The position numbers were made by a program, and so were the translations under genes. Under the pieces are notes generated by a model. The model was not told the origin of the DNA and searched no databases. It saw only the letters and a program-made list of their open reading frames with translations. DNA of 30,806 nt from Clostridium sp. CAG:288 (lineage in GTDB: Bacteria; Bacillota_I; Bacilli_A; RFN20; CAG-288), in NCBI GenBank assembly GCA_000437395.1, contig FR898168.1, positions 1 through 30,806 of the forward strand, read 5' to 3'. Of the stretch, positions 7,936-16,174 are shown in pieces. How positions within the stretch are numbered: position 1 is the first letter of the stretch; each line of letters begins with the position of its first letter.

Positions 7936-8787
7936 TTATTTTTTGTTTGGAAGAATTAAAAGAATTGATGTCTTTTTTTGATAATCTTTATAATCGCTTC
8001 TACGATTAACTTGTCTTTTTTCCATCATAGGAATAGATATAACTATGAATAAGAACAACATTATAACTATACCTATAAAAGTAAACCACAATGAGTAATC
8101 AGTTAATAATAAAGAGCAATATACTCCTACCCAAATTAATATTTCACCTAAATAATTTGGATGTCTAGAATATTTCCATAGACCTTTTCTACATGTAACT
8201 TTTTCTGTCGTTGTTCTTAAAAAAGCATGCATTTGTCTATCTGCAAATAACTCTAATAAAGTACCAACGACTATAATTGAACTACCTAATAAAGATAAAG
8301 GAGAGGCATTTTTTGCAAATAGTAAAATTGCTGGAACTAAAGCACTATAAACAAATAAAGTCGGCATCATTTGTATTCCAAAAAAGTTAATTATAGGCCA
8401 TAGTTTAGGATAATTTTCTCTATACATTTTATAACGCCAATCTTCCCATTTACGATCACTAAAAGTAGTTATCCAGTTAATTGTTAATCTAAATGACCAA
8501 AAACTAAAGGATACATAAAATAAAATGTGATATATATTAACGTATTCGGCAGTTAATAAAACATACGTTAAAATTACAAACGGAGTCAAACTCCAATACG
8601 CGTCATATAAACTTGAATTTTTTAAAATTAATGAAAATATCCAAATTACAATAGTAGAAACAACATCAAAAACAAGAGTTTTTAAAAGCATGTTTTCTAT
8701 GATAAGACTACTTAAAAAACCAATTGCATATGCAAAAATATAAATTATTAAAAATAAAGTTAAGTCTATTACTTTATTCTTTTTCAT
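7936..8787 (-). CDS. DUF1295 membrane protein (steroid-reductase/ICMT-like fold)
   Basis: Polytopic membrane protein of 283 residues with about seven to eight hydrophobic spans. The diagnostic motif SRHPNYLGE (207-215), preceded by FADRQMHAFL, places it in DUF1295, related in fold to steroid 5-alpha reductases and isoprenylcysteine methyltransferases; both families act on lipid-like substrates in the membrane. The substrate here is unknown. The start at 8787 follows AAGGAAGC and overlaps the TtcA-like gene by 14 bp, implying translational coupling. The coupling to a sulfur-transfer pair is notable, but the link may be only transcriptional. Confidence 0.85.
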   Translation of the reverse strand: MKKNKVIDLTLFLIIYIFAYAIGFLSSLIIENMLLKTLVFDVVSTIVIWIFSLILKNSSLYDAYWSLTPFVILTYVLLTAEYVNIYHILFYVSFSFWSFRLTINWITTFSDRKWEDWRYKMYRENYPKLWPIINFFGIQMMPTLFVYSALVPAILLFAKNASPLSLLGSSIIVVGTLLELFADRQMHAFLRTTTEKVTCRKGLWKYSRHPNYLGEILIWVGVYCSLLLTDYSLWFTFIGIVIMLFLFIVISIPMMEKRQVNRRSDYKDYQKKTSILLILPNKK

Positions 8788-9631
8788 CTATAGCTTCCTT
8801 GTTCTCATAATCATCAAGGTAAGAATACATTTTACCTGCATGCTTATAGCCTAATATCATATCTAAATTAACATTAGCTGCACTTTTAAAAATATTCTTT
8901 TCAACACTATCATTATAGTTTTTCATAAGATCACGTATTAAAAGCTTAGTAGCTTGACGTTGAGAGCCACCGCCTCCATTATCGCAAATAGCGCAGTTTT
9001 CTGTAAATCGACAGGCGCATTGAATGAATTGAAGACCATTTTTATTTTTCCAGTTGATAATATCTTGTTCTCTTATCAAATACATAGGTCTAATTAATTC
9101 CATTCCACCAAAACTTGTTGACTTAAGTTTAGGAAGCATTGCTTGGAACGAACCAGCATTAAGCAAATTCATAAGCGTTGTTTCTATAACATCATCATAG
9201 TGGTGTCCTAAAGCAATCTTATTACAACCCATTTCTTTTGCAAAAGCATAAAGGTTTCCTCTACGCATTCTAGCGCACAAGTAACAAGGGCTTTTATCCT
9301 GAGAGTTAGCTACTTCAAAAATATTTGTTTCAATAATCTGTGCTGGAATATGTAATATTTCTAAGTTATTTTTAATAGTTTGAAGGTTTATTTCATTATA
9401 GCCTGGATTCATAACTAAATACTTTGCTTCAAAATCATAAATTTTAAATTTCTCTAAAAGTTGAAATAACTTAGCCATTAACATGGAATCTTTACCACCT
9501 GATATACAAACACAAATTTTGTCTTTAGGTTGAATCAAATCGTAATTTTTAATAGCTGCTAAAAATTTTGACCAAATTTTGAATCTACTTCCAGTAGTAA
9601 TATCGTGTTCTATTTCTTCATATCTTTCCAT
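8774..9631 (-). CDS. TtcA-like PP-loop sulfurtransferase (tRNA thiolation)
   Basis: ATP-pyrophosphatase of the TtcA/TtuA group, which thiolates tRNA bases through an adenylated intermediate. Visible in the 285-residue product: PP-loop SGGKDS (44-49); CxxC at C116 and C119, followed by RMRRG; the LGHHYDD segment (141-147); and a second Cys group (C205, C207, C213, C216). C116, C119 and a third Cys match the iron-sulfur cluster ligands known from TtcA. A Gly-rich stretch (219-222) follows. It overlaps the cysteine desulfurase gene by 22 bp and the DUF1295 gene by 14 bp, so a desulfurase-to-TtcA persulfide relay is likely. 2-thiocytidine at position 32 is the family product, but a different thiolated base cannot be excluded. 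Confidence 0.85.
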   Translation of the reverse strand: MERYEEIEHDITTGSRFKIWSKFLAAIKNYDLIQPKDKICVCISGGKDSMLMAKLFQLLEKFKIYDFEAKYLVMNPGYNEINLQTIKNNLEILHIPAQIIETNIFEVANSQDKSPCYLCARMRRGNLYAFAKEMGCNKIALGHHYDDVIETTLMNLLNAGSFQAMLPKLKSTSFGGMELIRPMYLIREQDIINWKNKNGLQFIQCACRFTENCAICDNGGGGSQRQATKLLIRDLMKNYNDSVEKNIFKSAANVNLDMILGYKHAGKMYSYLDDYENKEAIDEKE

Positions 9632-10734
9632 GTTTTATAACCTCGTATTTTTTCTAATAAATAATTAATTTCATCCATTGTTGTTTTTTCACATATGGAT
9701 ATCCTAAAACTGCTTAGTGCCCTTTGCTTATCCTTAAATATAGACATAATAGATTTAGAAGGTGTGTTAACTATTGAACATGCACTTTTTTGGCTAACAC
9801 ATATTCCTAATTGATTCAAACAGCTTACTGAATAACTTCCTCTATATTCAGTTATCGATAAATTTATAATATATGGGCTACCTAATGAATTATTTTTTAT
9901 TCCCTGAACTCTTTTAATATTATCTATAAAATAATCATATAACGATTTTACATATGTGTAATTATCATCTATTTTGCTATAAGCAATTTCTAATGCCTTA
10001 TATGTAGAAGAAATTAATCCTAAAGGTATAGTACCTGATCTATAGATAGAAGCACTTTTACCTCCATGAATTAACGGTGTTAAAACTGTGCTTTTTCTTT
10101 TTATCAAGCATCCAGTTCCAGTTAAACCGCCAAACTTATGTGGAGTAAAAGTAACAAGTTCGATTTTATTTAAATCAAATTGAATTTTTCCAATTCCTTG
10201 AGTAGCATCCATCAACAAATGACAATTTTGATGTTCACTTACTATTTTAGATAATTCTTGATAATCTTGAATAACGCCAGTTTCTCCTTCGACTAAAATA
10301 ACGCAGACAAGAATTGTATCTTTTCTAATTTGCTTTTTTAACGATTCGATATCAATTTTTCCATCAGACTTTGTAGGAATAAATTCTATATCAAAACCTT
10401 CTGTTTTTAAATATCCTAAGCATCCGTTTATAGAGCTATGTTCATATTCACTTACCAATATGTGCTTACCAAAACCAGAATAAGATTTAACTAATCCTTT
10501 AATTGCCAAATTATTTGCTTCGCTAGCCGATGAACAATATATTATTTCATAATTATCATCTAGTTTTAATCTGTTTTTAATTTTACTATCGTAAATATCA
10601 TATGCTAGCTTAGCTTTTTGACCTAAAGTGTGTAATGAATTTGCATTACCAAAAAAATCAGTCTCAACTTTACACAATTCGTCTAAGACTTCTTTTTTTA
10701 CAGGATAGTTAGCTGCATAGTCAAAATAGTACAC
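9610..10734 (-). CDS. Cysteine desulfurase (NifS/IscS family)
   Basis: PLP-dependent aminotransferase-class-V enzyme that removes sulfur from cysteine as an enzyme-bound persulfide. The 374-residue product has H99 (EYEHSSI), D176 (MDATQG), the PLP lysine K200 (TPHKFGGLTGTG) and the persulfide Cys319 (SQKSACSI) in a short mobile loop. The start follows a GAGG element. It is the first gene of the unit with the TtcA-like protein and DUF1295, so its sulfur probably goes to tRNA thiolation rather than to general Fe-S assembly; no iscU/sufU is present. Its promoter holds a perfect TTGAT-N4-ATCAA box. Confidence 0.92.
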   Translation of the reverse strand: MYYFDYAANYPVKKEVLDELCKVETDFFGNANSLHTLGQKAKLAYDIYDSKIKNRLKLDDNYEIIYCSSASEANNLAIKGLVKSYSGFGKHILVSEYEHSSINGCLGYLKTEGFDIEFIPTKSDGKIDIESLKKQIRKDTILVCVILVEGETGVIQDYQELSKIVSEHQNCHLLMDATQGIGKIQFDLNKIELVTFTPHKFGGLTGTGCLIKRKSTVLTPLIHGGKSASIYRSGTIPLGLISSTYKALEIAYSKIDDNYTYVKSLYDYFIDNIKRVQGIKNNSLGSPYIINLSITEYRGSYSVSCLNQLGICVSQKSACSIVNTPSKSIMSIFKDKQRALSSFRISICEKTTMDEINYLLEKIRGYKTWKDMKK

Positions 10735-10758
10735 AATAAAACCTCATTTTCATTGAAT

Positions 10759-10787
10759 ATTATATTGATTAAAATCAATATACTCAA
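10759..10787 (-). promoter_or_regulatory. Desulfurase promoter with FNR-type operator
   Basis: On the minus strand, TTGAGT (plus 10782-10787), 17 bp, then TATAAT (plus 10759-10764). Between them lies a perfect inverted repeat with arms TATATTGATT and AATCAATATA (10761-10782, 2-bp centre). Its core TTGAT-TTTA-ATCAA equals the E. coli FNR consensus. In this position a bound protein would block polymerase. The promoter is well supported; the regulator identity is inferred. Confidence 0.7.
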
Positions 10788-10802
10788 CAAAAACCTACAC
10801 TA

Positions 10803-12200
10803 TTAACAAGCAGAATTATTTTGTGTTGCTATAGCAATTGACATGTTGCTATTATCTGGCTCAAATTTTATTTTTCTATAAACAATTATATATGAAATAA
10901 AATGAATCAACGAAGTTAATAACCAAGATATTGGATAAGAAATATATAAAATAAACAAGGTGTGATTAGCAGCGAATATTGTATGAATCCACACTATTCT
11001 AAATACACAAGCACCCATAATGGAAACTATCATTGGAACTACGGAATATCCTAATCCACGCATTCCCCCGACAAAGACATCCATTATTCCACATAAATAA
11101 TAAGTTGTACAAATAATTACAATACGTTGAACGCCGTAATTAATTGCTTCTTGATTATTTGTGTAAAAGCCTAAGAATTGATCTTTAAAGATTAAAACTA
11201 TTCCGCCCAAAATTACTCCTGTTAAAACAGCAAATATTTGGCAATATATCAAAACTTTCTTACAGTTTTTCTTGTTTTTTGCGCCAAAATTTTGACTTGT
11301 AAAAGAAATACAAGCTTGATAGAAAGAGTTCATTGATTGGTATATAAACCCTTCAACGTTAGACGATGCAGTATTTCCACTGACAATAGCTGTAATATTA
11401 AAGGAATTAACTGCTTTTTGAATAAAGACATTTGAAATTGAGAATAATGATCCTTGTATACCCGCTGGAAGGCCATTAAAAATCATTTCTTTTAGTTCTA
11501 GGCCATGAATTCTAAGCTTTTTAATATTTAAATTTACATAGCCTGTTTTTCGAGTTAAACAAATAAATACTAAAACAGCTGAAATTGCTTGAGAAATAAT
11601 TGTTGCTAAAGCAACTCCTGCTACATCCATTTTAAACACTATAACAAATAATAAATTTAATCCAGCATTGATGATACCAGCTGCTGTAATAAAATATAAT
11701 GGCTTACGTGTTTCACCTACACTTCTTAAAATAGCTGAACCAAAGTTGTAAAGCATATTAAAAATCATACCACCAAAATATATTTGAACATATAAAGTAG
11801 CTTTGTCTAAACACTCATCTTTTGTATCCATTAAAATAAGACATTCTCTAGCAGCAAAAATTCCAAATATTGTTAAAATAATTCCAGCTATAAAACTAAA
11901 AGTAATAGCTGTATGTACACATCTTTGTGCTTTTTCCATATCTTTATTTCCAATAGCTCTCGCACAGATGACATTTGCACCTACGGAAACACCGATAAAC
12001 ATGTTAATAATTAGGTTTATTAAAGCACCTGTTGAACCAACAGCTGCTAATGAATTATCGCCTGAGAATTGACCAATTACGACTAAATCACAAGCGTTAA
12101 ATAATAATTGAATAATACTGCTCAACATAACTGGTAATGCAAAGATAATAATTTTCTTTGCTAAGTTGCCAGTAGTCATATCCATTTCTTTACTTTTCAC
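10803..12200 (-). CDS. MATE-family multidrug/Na+ antiporter
   Basis: Inner-membrane efflux transporter of the MATE family, which exports organic cations or metabolites against Na+ or H+. The 465-residue product has about 12 hydrophobic spans in two related halves. Typical features are the N-terminal MTTGNLAKKIIIFALPVMLSSIIQLLFNACD segment, the D(L/I)VVIGQFSG turn, AAVGSTG, and the GVSVGANVICARAIG loop. The start is GTG at 12200, chosen because GAGG lies 8 bp upstream; the ATG codons at residues 6 and 8 have no such site. A perfect TATAAT lies at 12222-12227. The substrate cannot be predicted. It is transcribed separately from the desulfurase unit, which has its own promoter. Confidence 0.92.
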   Translation of the reverse strand: MKSKEMDMTTGNLAKKIIIFALPVMLSSIIQLLFNACDLVVIGQFSGDNSLAAVGSTGALINLIINMFIGVSVGANVICARAIGNKDMEKAQRCVHTAITFSFIAGIILTIFGIFAARECLILMDTKDECLDKATLYVQIYFGGMIFNMLYNFGSAILRSVGETRKPLYFITAAGIINAGLNLLFVIVFKMDVAGVALATIISQAISAVLVFICLTRKTGYVNLNIKKLRIHGLELKEMIFNGLPAGIQGSLFSISNVFIQKAVNSFNITAIVSGNTASSNVEGFIYQSMNSFYQACISFTSQNFGAKNKKNCKKVLIYCQIFAVLTGVILGGIVLIFKDQFLGFYTNNQEAINYGVQRIVIICTTYYLCGIMDVFVGGMRGLGYSVVPMIVSIMGACVFRIVWIHTIFAANHTLFILYISYPISWLLTSLIHFISYIIVYRKIKFEPDNSNMSIAIATQNNSAC

Positions 12201-12221
12201 TTAAATTACCTCGAAAAGATA

Positions 12222-12227
12222 ATTATA
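12222..12227 (-). promoter_or_regulatory. -10 element of the MATE gene
   Basis: The minus strand reads TATAAT 21 bp before the GTG start. No convincing -35 was found at the usual distance. Confidence 0.35.
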
Positions 12228-12270
12228 CTACTTATAATTTAGATTAAAAGTAAAAATTAACTTTTTTGTA

Positions 12271-12307
12271 ATTTAAAAGGCCTTAAGGCTATATAAGTCT
12301 TAAGACC
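12271..12307 (-). terminator. Terminator of the 359-residue lipoprotein gene
   Basis: On the minus strand, GGTCTTAAG (plus 12299-12307) pairs with CTTAAGGCC (plus 12279-12287), including one G-T(U) wobble, with an 11-base loop and then TTTTAAAT. The wobble is only compatible with the minus transcript. Confidence 0.75.
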
Positions 12308-12318
12308 ATATATATTTT

Positions 12319-13398
12319 CTATTTAAGCAATGTTGATAAATCAATTAATTGGACTTCTTTTGAAAAATCAGAAGCAGTAATTGAATCAACTTCTTTAGAA
12401 CTGTTACTAATTATTAAAGAATAATTAACATCAGCCTGACATGCCATATTCAAGCCACTCAAATTATAATTGAATGAAAGTGATAATTTACTGACATCAA
12501 TTGAGAATTTGCTAAAGCCACCATTTTTATCAAGATAAGCGTTAATATAAATAGCACTTTCAGCTGTGACTTTTGGTAAAGTAATATCACCTATTTCAGA
12601 TGGCAATTTAATATTACCATTTGCCATAATATCAGCTAATAATTGATCATTAACATCAATTTTAACTTGAATCATGTTATCATTAGCTCCAAATGAGATA
12701 TAAGAATCTAATTTTGCAACCAATTTTTCTAACAATGAGCTATCAATAGTAACATCTGTTGATGGAGTATCACTCGTATCAATGTTACCAACAATATTCT
12801 TTACTGAAGAAGCAATGTTATATACACCATAGAAATCACTTTTTTCAGTTGTGCCATTATTAGTACCTTGCATATTTGATTTTACTTTTGTTTTTGTATT
12901 AATATTGCCAACTAAGAAATCGGATGTAATGTTGTTATAAGTAGTTTTACCATACTTGAGTGAACCACCGATATTAACATCAGTTGTAACATAACTTTCA
13001 TTTGAATTAATTGTTGTTTTTAAATCGTATTTAACACTATTCGATGTAGTTAATGATGCTGTTACTAAATTAGCATAATCAACATTTTCAACATCCCCAG
13101 ATTTAATTTTAGCCATTTCATCAGCATTTAATTCGGCGCTTCCCTTAAGGCTACTATTAACATCAAGTTTCAAAGATGAGGTAACTAGGTTGTTAACTTC
13201 GCTACTAAAATCACCACTAACACTTATTTTTGCTGTTTCTTTTATAGTGAAACCTTTCCAGTTTTCAGTGTTTTCAGAGGCTGTATTTAATTTACTAATT
13301 GCATCTGACTTTTCAATAGCTGAAACTTTTGCTTCACCACAACCTGTTAAAGTAAGAACTGAAAGAGCTAATAGACATAAATATTTTTTTGACTTCAT
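12319..13398 (-). CDS. Lipoprotein of unknown function
   Basis: 359 residues. A clear lipoprotein signal: MKSKKYLCLLALSVLTLTGCG with lipobox LTGC and Cys20 as the lipid anchor. The mature part is rich in Ser, Asn, Lys and Asp and in alternating beta-strand-like stretches (TSNSVKYDLKTTINSNESYVTT), suggesting a beta-sandwich-like extracytoplasmic domain. No known domain or active site was recognised. The start follows a strong AGGAGG. A candidate promoter (TTGTAA at 13461-13466, TAGTAT at 13437-13442 on the minus strand, 18-bp spacer) and a terminator make it monocistronic. It resembles the large lipoprotein at 3221 only in general composition. Confidence 0.8.
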   Translation of the reverse strand: MKSKKYLCLLALSVLTLTGCGEAKVSAIEKSDAISKLNTASENTENWKGFTIKETAKISVSGDFSSEVNNLVTSSLKLDVNSSLKGSAELNADEMAKIKSGDVENVDYANLVTASLTTSNSVKYDLKTTINSNESYVTTDVNIGGSLKYGKTTYNNITSDFLVGNINTKTKVKSNMQGTNNGTTEKSDFYGVYNIASSVKNIVGNIDTSDTPSTDVTIDSSLLEKLVAKLDSYISFGANDNMIQVKIDVNDQLLADIMANGNIKLPSEIGDITLPKVTAESAIYINAYLDKNGGFSKFSIDVSKLSLSFNYNLSGLNMACQADVNYSLIISNSSKEVDSITASDFSKEVQLIDLSTLLK

Positions 13399-13436
13399 AA
13401 ATATTAATCCTCCTATAATAATTTTATATTTTTTCT

Positions 13437-13466
13437 ATACTAAATACAAATAAAATCATGTTACAA
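13437..13466 (-). promoter_or_regulatory. Candidate promoter of the 359-residue lipoprotein
   Basis: TTGTAA, 18 bp, TAGTAT on the minus strand. Each box matches four of six consensus bases. From 13,467 to 13,655 I see only AT-rich sequence with no gene. Confidence 0.35.
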
Positions 13467-13655
13467 AAAGCATATTTTGTAAAGTAATACTAAAAAAACA
13501 AAACAACGATAGCATTTATTTTTAATTTTAATAAAATAGTAAGCTCTAATTATACAGATATTAATTAAAATAATTTTATCAAATTCCTACTTTATCTAAT
13601 CAATTACTAACATATGATCATTTAATAACTAATTTTTACTTTATCTTTTATTAAT

Positions 13656-14265
13656 TTAATTTATTTTTTTTGATTTTTTATCAAATATTAACCAAACAAT
13701 TAAAGGTATTACAATTAAAAATATTAACCAATATACATTTCCTTGTACACTCTTTCCAGTAATAAAACAATATAAAGTCATTACAACTAAAAAAATAATA
13801 GGTATGCAAAAACTAATCAATGCTATTATAAAATATATTTTTTCTTTTTTTAAGTGAACTTGTATCTTTTAATCTAGGATGATTTTTAATTTGCGTATCT
13901 ATTTCATTAATTAATTTTTCTAAATTAAAATTATCTTAATAATCATAATTAGTAAAAAGTTTTTTAAATTCTTCATTACTTATACCAGCATGATATATTA
14001 CTACATTATATTTATCTTCAAAGAAGTCTATAATAACATAAATATTATTATAGCTATAGTTTAATTGAATTGTTTTGTCTAACTTATTTATTGTAGGATA
14101 AATTTCTACTTTTGAATATTTTGATAATAGCTTTTTAATATCACCATGTAAATATAATTCAAAGATTTTATCTAAATTACTATATTCTTTTTTTCTTTGG
14201 ATTTTAAATAATTTTCTATTTTTCTTTTCATATTGATAAATTATCCTTCCATGTTTTAATTCCAA
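13656..14265 (-). pseudogene. Decayed membrane protein gene
   Basis: The first intact piece (14265 to 13936, TTG start) encodes 109 polar residues with no recognised domain. It ends in NYDY and TAA. The same frame continues directly after that stop with coding-like sequence (DNFNLEKLINEIDTQIKNHP...). Then, across a seven-A run (13845-13851), the next frame continues with two hydrophobic spans (IYFIIALISFCIPIIFLVVM and VYWLIFLIVIPLIVWLIF) and a basic tail ending at 13656. Removing one A joins the linker to the membrane part. The original product was probably about 200 residues: a soluble N-terminal domain, a linker, and two C-terminal transmembrane segments. It now carries one in-frame stop and one frameshift. 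The function is unknown. Confidence 0.6.
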
Positions 14266-14348
14266 TACCCTGAAACTGCTCTAATAACATGTTCAAATCC
14301 AATACTTAGAATAAGGACACCACAAACTATAGTAATACCCTTCTTCAT
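14256..14348 (-). CDS. Small single-span membrane peptide (30 aa)
   Basis: ATG at 14348 follows AGGA by about 8 bp and encodes MKKGITIVCGVLILSIGFEH and ten more residues: two lysines and one hydrophobic span. Its stop overlaps the start of the decayed gene by 10 bp. It could be a genuine micropeptide, or the original N-terminal anchor of the decayed gene cut off by another frame change. Unsupported by any known family. Confidence 0.35.
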   Translation of the reverse strand: MKKGITIVCGVLILSIGFEHVIRAVSGYWN

Positions 14349-14428
14349 TTTTTAGTCCTACTATCTCTCATTTTAGATAAAAAATATTAAAAAGAGACAA
14401 AATAATATTATTTTTTATTAATATAGAC

Positions 14429-14453
14429 TAAAAAAAGCGCTCTCTGAGCGCTT
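14429..14453 (-). terminator. Terminator of the que operon
   Basis: On the minus strand a perfect 8-bp stem AAGCGCTC/GAGCGCTT (14435-14453) with a 3-base loop is followed by six T, right after queF. Confidence 0.92.
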
Positions 14454-14458
14454 GGTTA

Positions 14459-14935
14459 TTATCTATTATCAACCTTTTCAGGATTCATATCATGCCACAT
14501 CAATCTATTCTTAGCCATTTCTTCAAAAATAGTTCCAGGCTTACCATAATTGCAATATGGATCAATTGATATACCACCACGTGGGGTAAATTTACCCCAT
14601 ACTTCGATATATCTTGGCTCCATAAGTTTGATTAAATCTTTCATGATAATATTTACGCAGTCTTCATGAAAATCGCCATGATTTCTAAAACTAAATAAGT
14701 ATAACTTTAATGATTTTGATTCCACCATTTTTACATCTGGAATGTATGAAATATAAATTGTTGCAAAGTCTGGTTGACCTGTTATTGGACATAAACTAGT
14801 AAATTCTGGACAGTTGAATTTTACAAAATAGTTGTTTTCTTGATGTTTATTAATAAAAGTCTCTAAAACTTCTGGAGCATAGTCCATTGAATATTTAGTC
14901 TTTTTTCCTAATGCATTTAATTTGTCTTCTCTCAT
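14459..14935 (-). CDS. queF: NADPH-dependent preQ0 reductase QueF (type I)
   Basis: Reduces the nitrile of 7-cyano-7-deazaguanine (preQ0) to the aminomethyl group of preQ1, the last free-base step of queuosine synthesis. The 158-residue product is of the short, unimodular type. The nucleophile Cys49 lies in FTSLCPITGQPDFATI with D56; the QueF motif ESKSLKLYLFSFRNHGDFHED (from residue 72) supplies NADPH binding and H90/E91. It starts 4 bp after the queC stop and is the last gene of the operon, followed by a strong terminator. With queD, queE, folE and queC beside it, the whole path from GTP to preQ1 is here. The tgt and queA genes for tRNA insertion are not in the window. Confidence 0.96.
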   Translation of the reverse strand: MREDKLNALGKKTKYSMDYAPEVLETFINKHQENNYFVKFNCPEFTSLCPITGQPDFATIYISYIPDVKMVESKSLKLYLFSFRNHGDFHEDCVNIIMKDLIKLMEPRYIEVWGKFTPRGGISIDPYCNYGKPGTIFEEMAKNRLMWHDMNPEKVDNR

Positions 14936-14938
14936 ATT

Positions 14939-15628
14939 TTATTCCTCGTATTCTATTGGGTCTTTTACACCATTTGCTTCAAAGGCTTTTTTTCTATCAA
15001 TACATGTTCCGCATTTGCCACATGCTTTTTCATGTCCTTCATAGCAGCTCCAAGTTAATTCATATGGAACGTTGAGTTTTAATCCTATTGCAACGATATC
15101 TTTTTTGGACATTCCAACAAAAGGACCATAAACTTTTACTTGGTTACCACTACCTAAATATATAGCTTCGTTTATTGCTTTTGTGAAAGCTTCACTGCAA
15201 TCTGGATAAGCATTGCCACAAGCATCGTCTCTATGTGCGCCATAATAAATTACTTCACACTCTTTGGATATAGCTATAGAAGCCGCTGATGATAAAAATA
15301 ATCCGTTTCTAAAAGGAACATAGGTAGAAACTGGTTTTCCATTTGTCTCTTTTATTTGTTCTTCATAAGCTTCGTGTGGAACCTCTTTTGATGAATGTTT
15401 TAAAAGTGTACAATCGCTATATTCAAATATTTTAGATAAATCTAAGTAAATATGTTCTACGCCATAATACTTAGCTATTTTACAGCTACATTCGAATTCT
15501 TTATCGTGTTTTTGTCCATAAACGACACTTAAAGCAATAACGTTATCTTTTCCATACTTTTCAATTGCTAAAGCTAATGCCGTTGTAGAATCTACACCAC
15601 CACTAAATAAAACTAATGCTTTTTTCAT
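14939..15628 (-). CDS. queC: 7-cyano-7-deazaguanine synthase QueC
   Basis: Converts 7-carboxy-7-deazaguanine (CDG) to preQ0 with ATP and ammonia. The 229-residue product has the PP-loop FSGGVDSTTALA (residues 8-19) and the C-terminal zinc-binding group WSCYEGHEKACGKCGTCIDRKKAF, with four conserved cysteines. The start overlaps the folE stop as ATGA, typical of translational coupling; this overlap also shows that TGA is a stop codon in this organism. Confidence 0.97.
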   Translation of the reverse strand: MKKALVLFSGGVDSTTALALAIEKYGKDNVIALSVVYGQKHDKEFECSCKIAKYYGVEHIYLDLSKIFEYSDCTLLKHSSKEVPHEAYEEQIKETNGKPVSTYVPFRNGLFLSSAASIAISKECEVIYYGAHRDDACGNAYPDCSEAFTKAINEAIYLGSGNQVKVYGPFVGMSKKDIVAIGLKLNVPYELTWSCYEGHEKACGKCGTCIDRKKAFEANGVKDPIEYEE

Positions 15629-16173
15629 AATAAATCGCTCTCCTTAATATCTCCAATCGAAGCTTTTGTTATAGTATAAGACTTCTTTTTTATTCCTCTA
15701 GCACTTACGCATGAGTGACATCCTTTTACTCTTACATAGACATCTTTTGAATTAGTAATTTTAGAAACTATTTCTAATATGTCATTTGTAATTCTCTCTT
15801 GAAGTTGTAACCTTTTAGCAACCATATCAGCTATTCTTGCTAGTTTTGATAAACCAATTACTTTCCCGTTAGGTCTATAAGCAATATCTACTGTCATATC
15901 ATACATTAACGCCAAATGGTGTTCACAAAAACTAAATATGTCTATATCTTTAATTACAACTATATTTTTGCTATCTGTTAATGAATCTTCATCAAAAGTT
16001 TTATCAAACATTGTTGCTATTTCATCGTTTGTATAGTTCATACCTTCAAGTAATTCAGCATACATCCCAGCTGCTCTTTTAGGGGTATCTACCAATCCTT
16101 CACGAGTTGGATCATCTCCAAGAGCAATTATCATTTCACGAATAGCATTTTCTAATCTTTTTTGATCAATCAT
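15625..16173 (-). CDS. folE: GTP cyclohydrolase I FolE
   Basis: Opens the GTP ring to 7,8-dihydroneopterin triphosphate, here the entry step for queuosine synthesis and possibly also for folate. The 182-residue product has the zinc ligands C83 and H86 in FCEHH and C155 in GCHSCVSARG, and the conserved PNGKVIGLSKLARIAD and QLQERIT segments. After CEHH the usual proline-phenylalanine is replaced by LALMY, a mild variation. It lies one base after queE in the que operon; no other folate genes are near, so its main role is likely queuosine. Confidence 0.96.
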   Translation of the reverse strand: MIDQKRLENAIREMIIALGDDPTREGLVDTPKRAAGMYAELLEGMNYTNDEIATMFDKTFDEDSLTDSKNIVVIKDIDIFSFCEHHLALMYDMTVDIAYRPNGKVIGLSKLARIADMVAKRLQLQERITNDILEIVSKITNSKDVYVRVKGCHSCVSARGIKKKSYTITKASIGDIKESDLL

Positions 16174-16174
16174 A

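Noticed and set aside
15625..15628. Mycoplasma-type genetic code (TGA = Trp)
   Set aside because: folE ends at TGA at its normal length, and tryptophan is encoded by TGG throughout.
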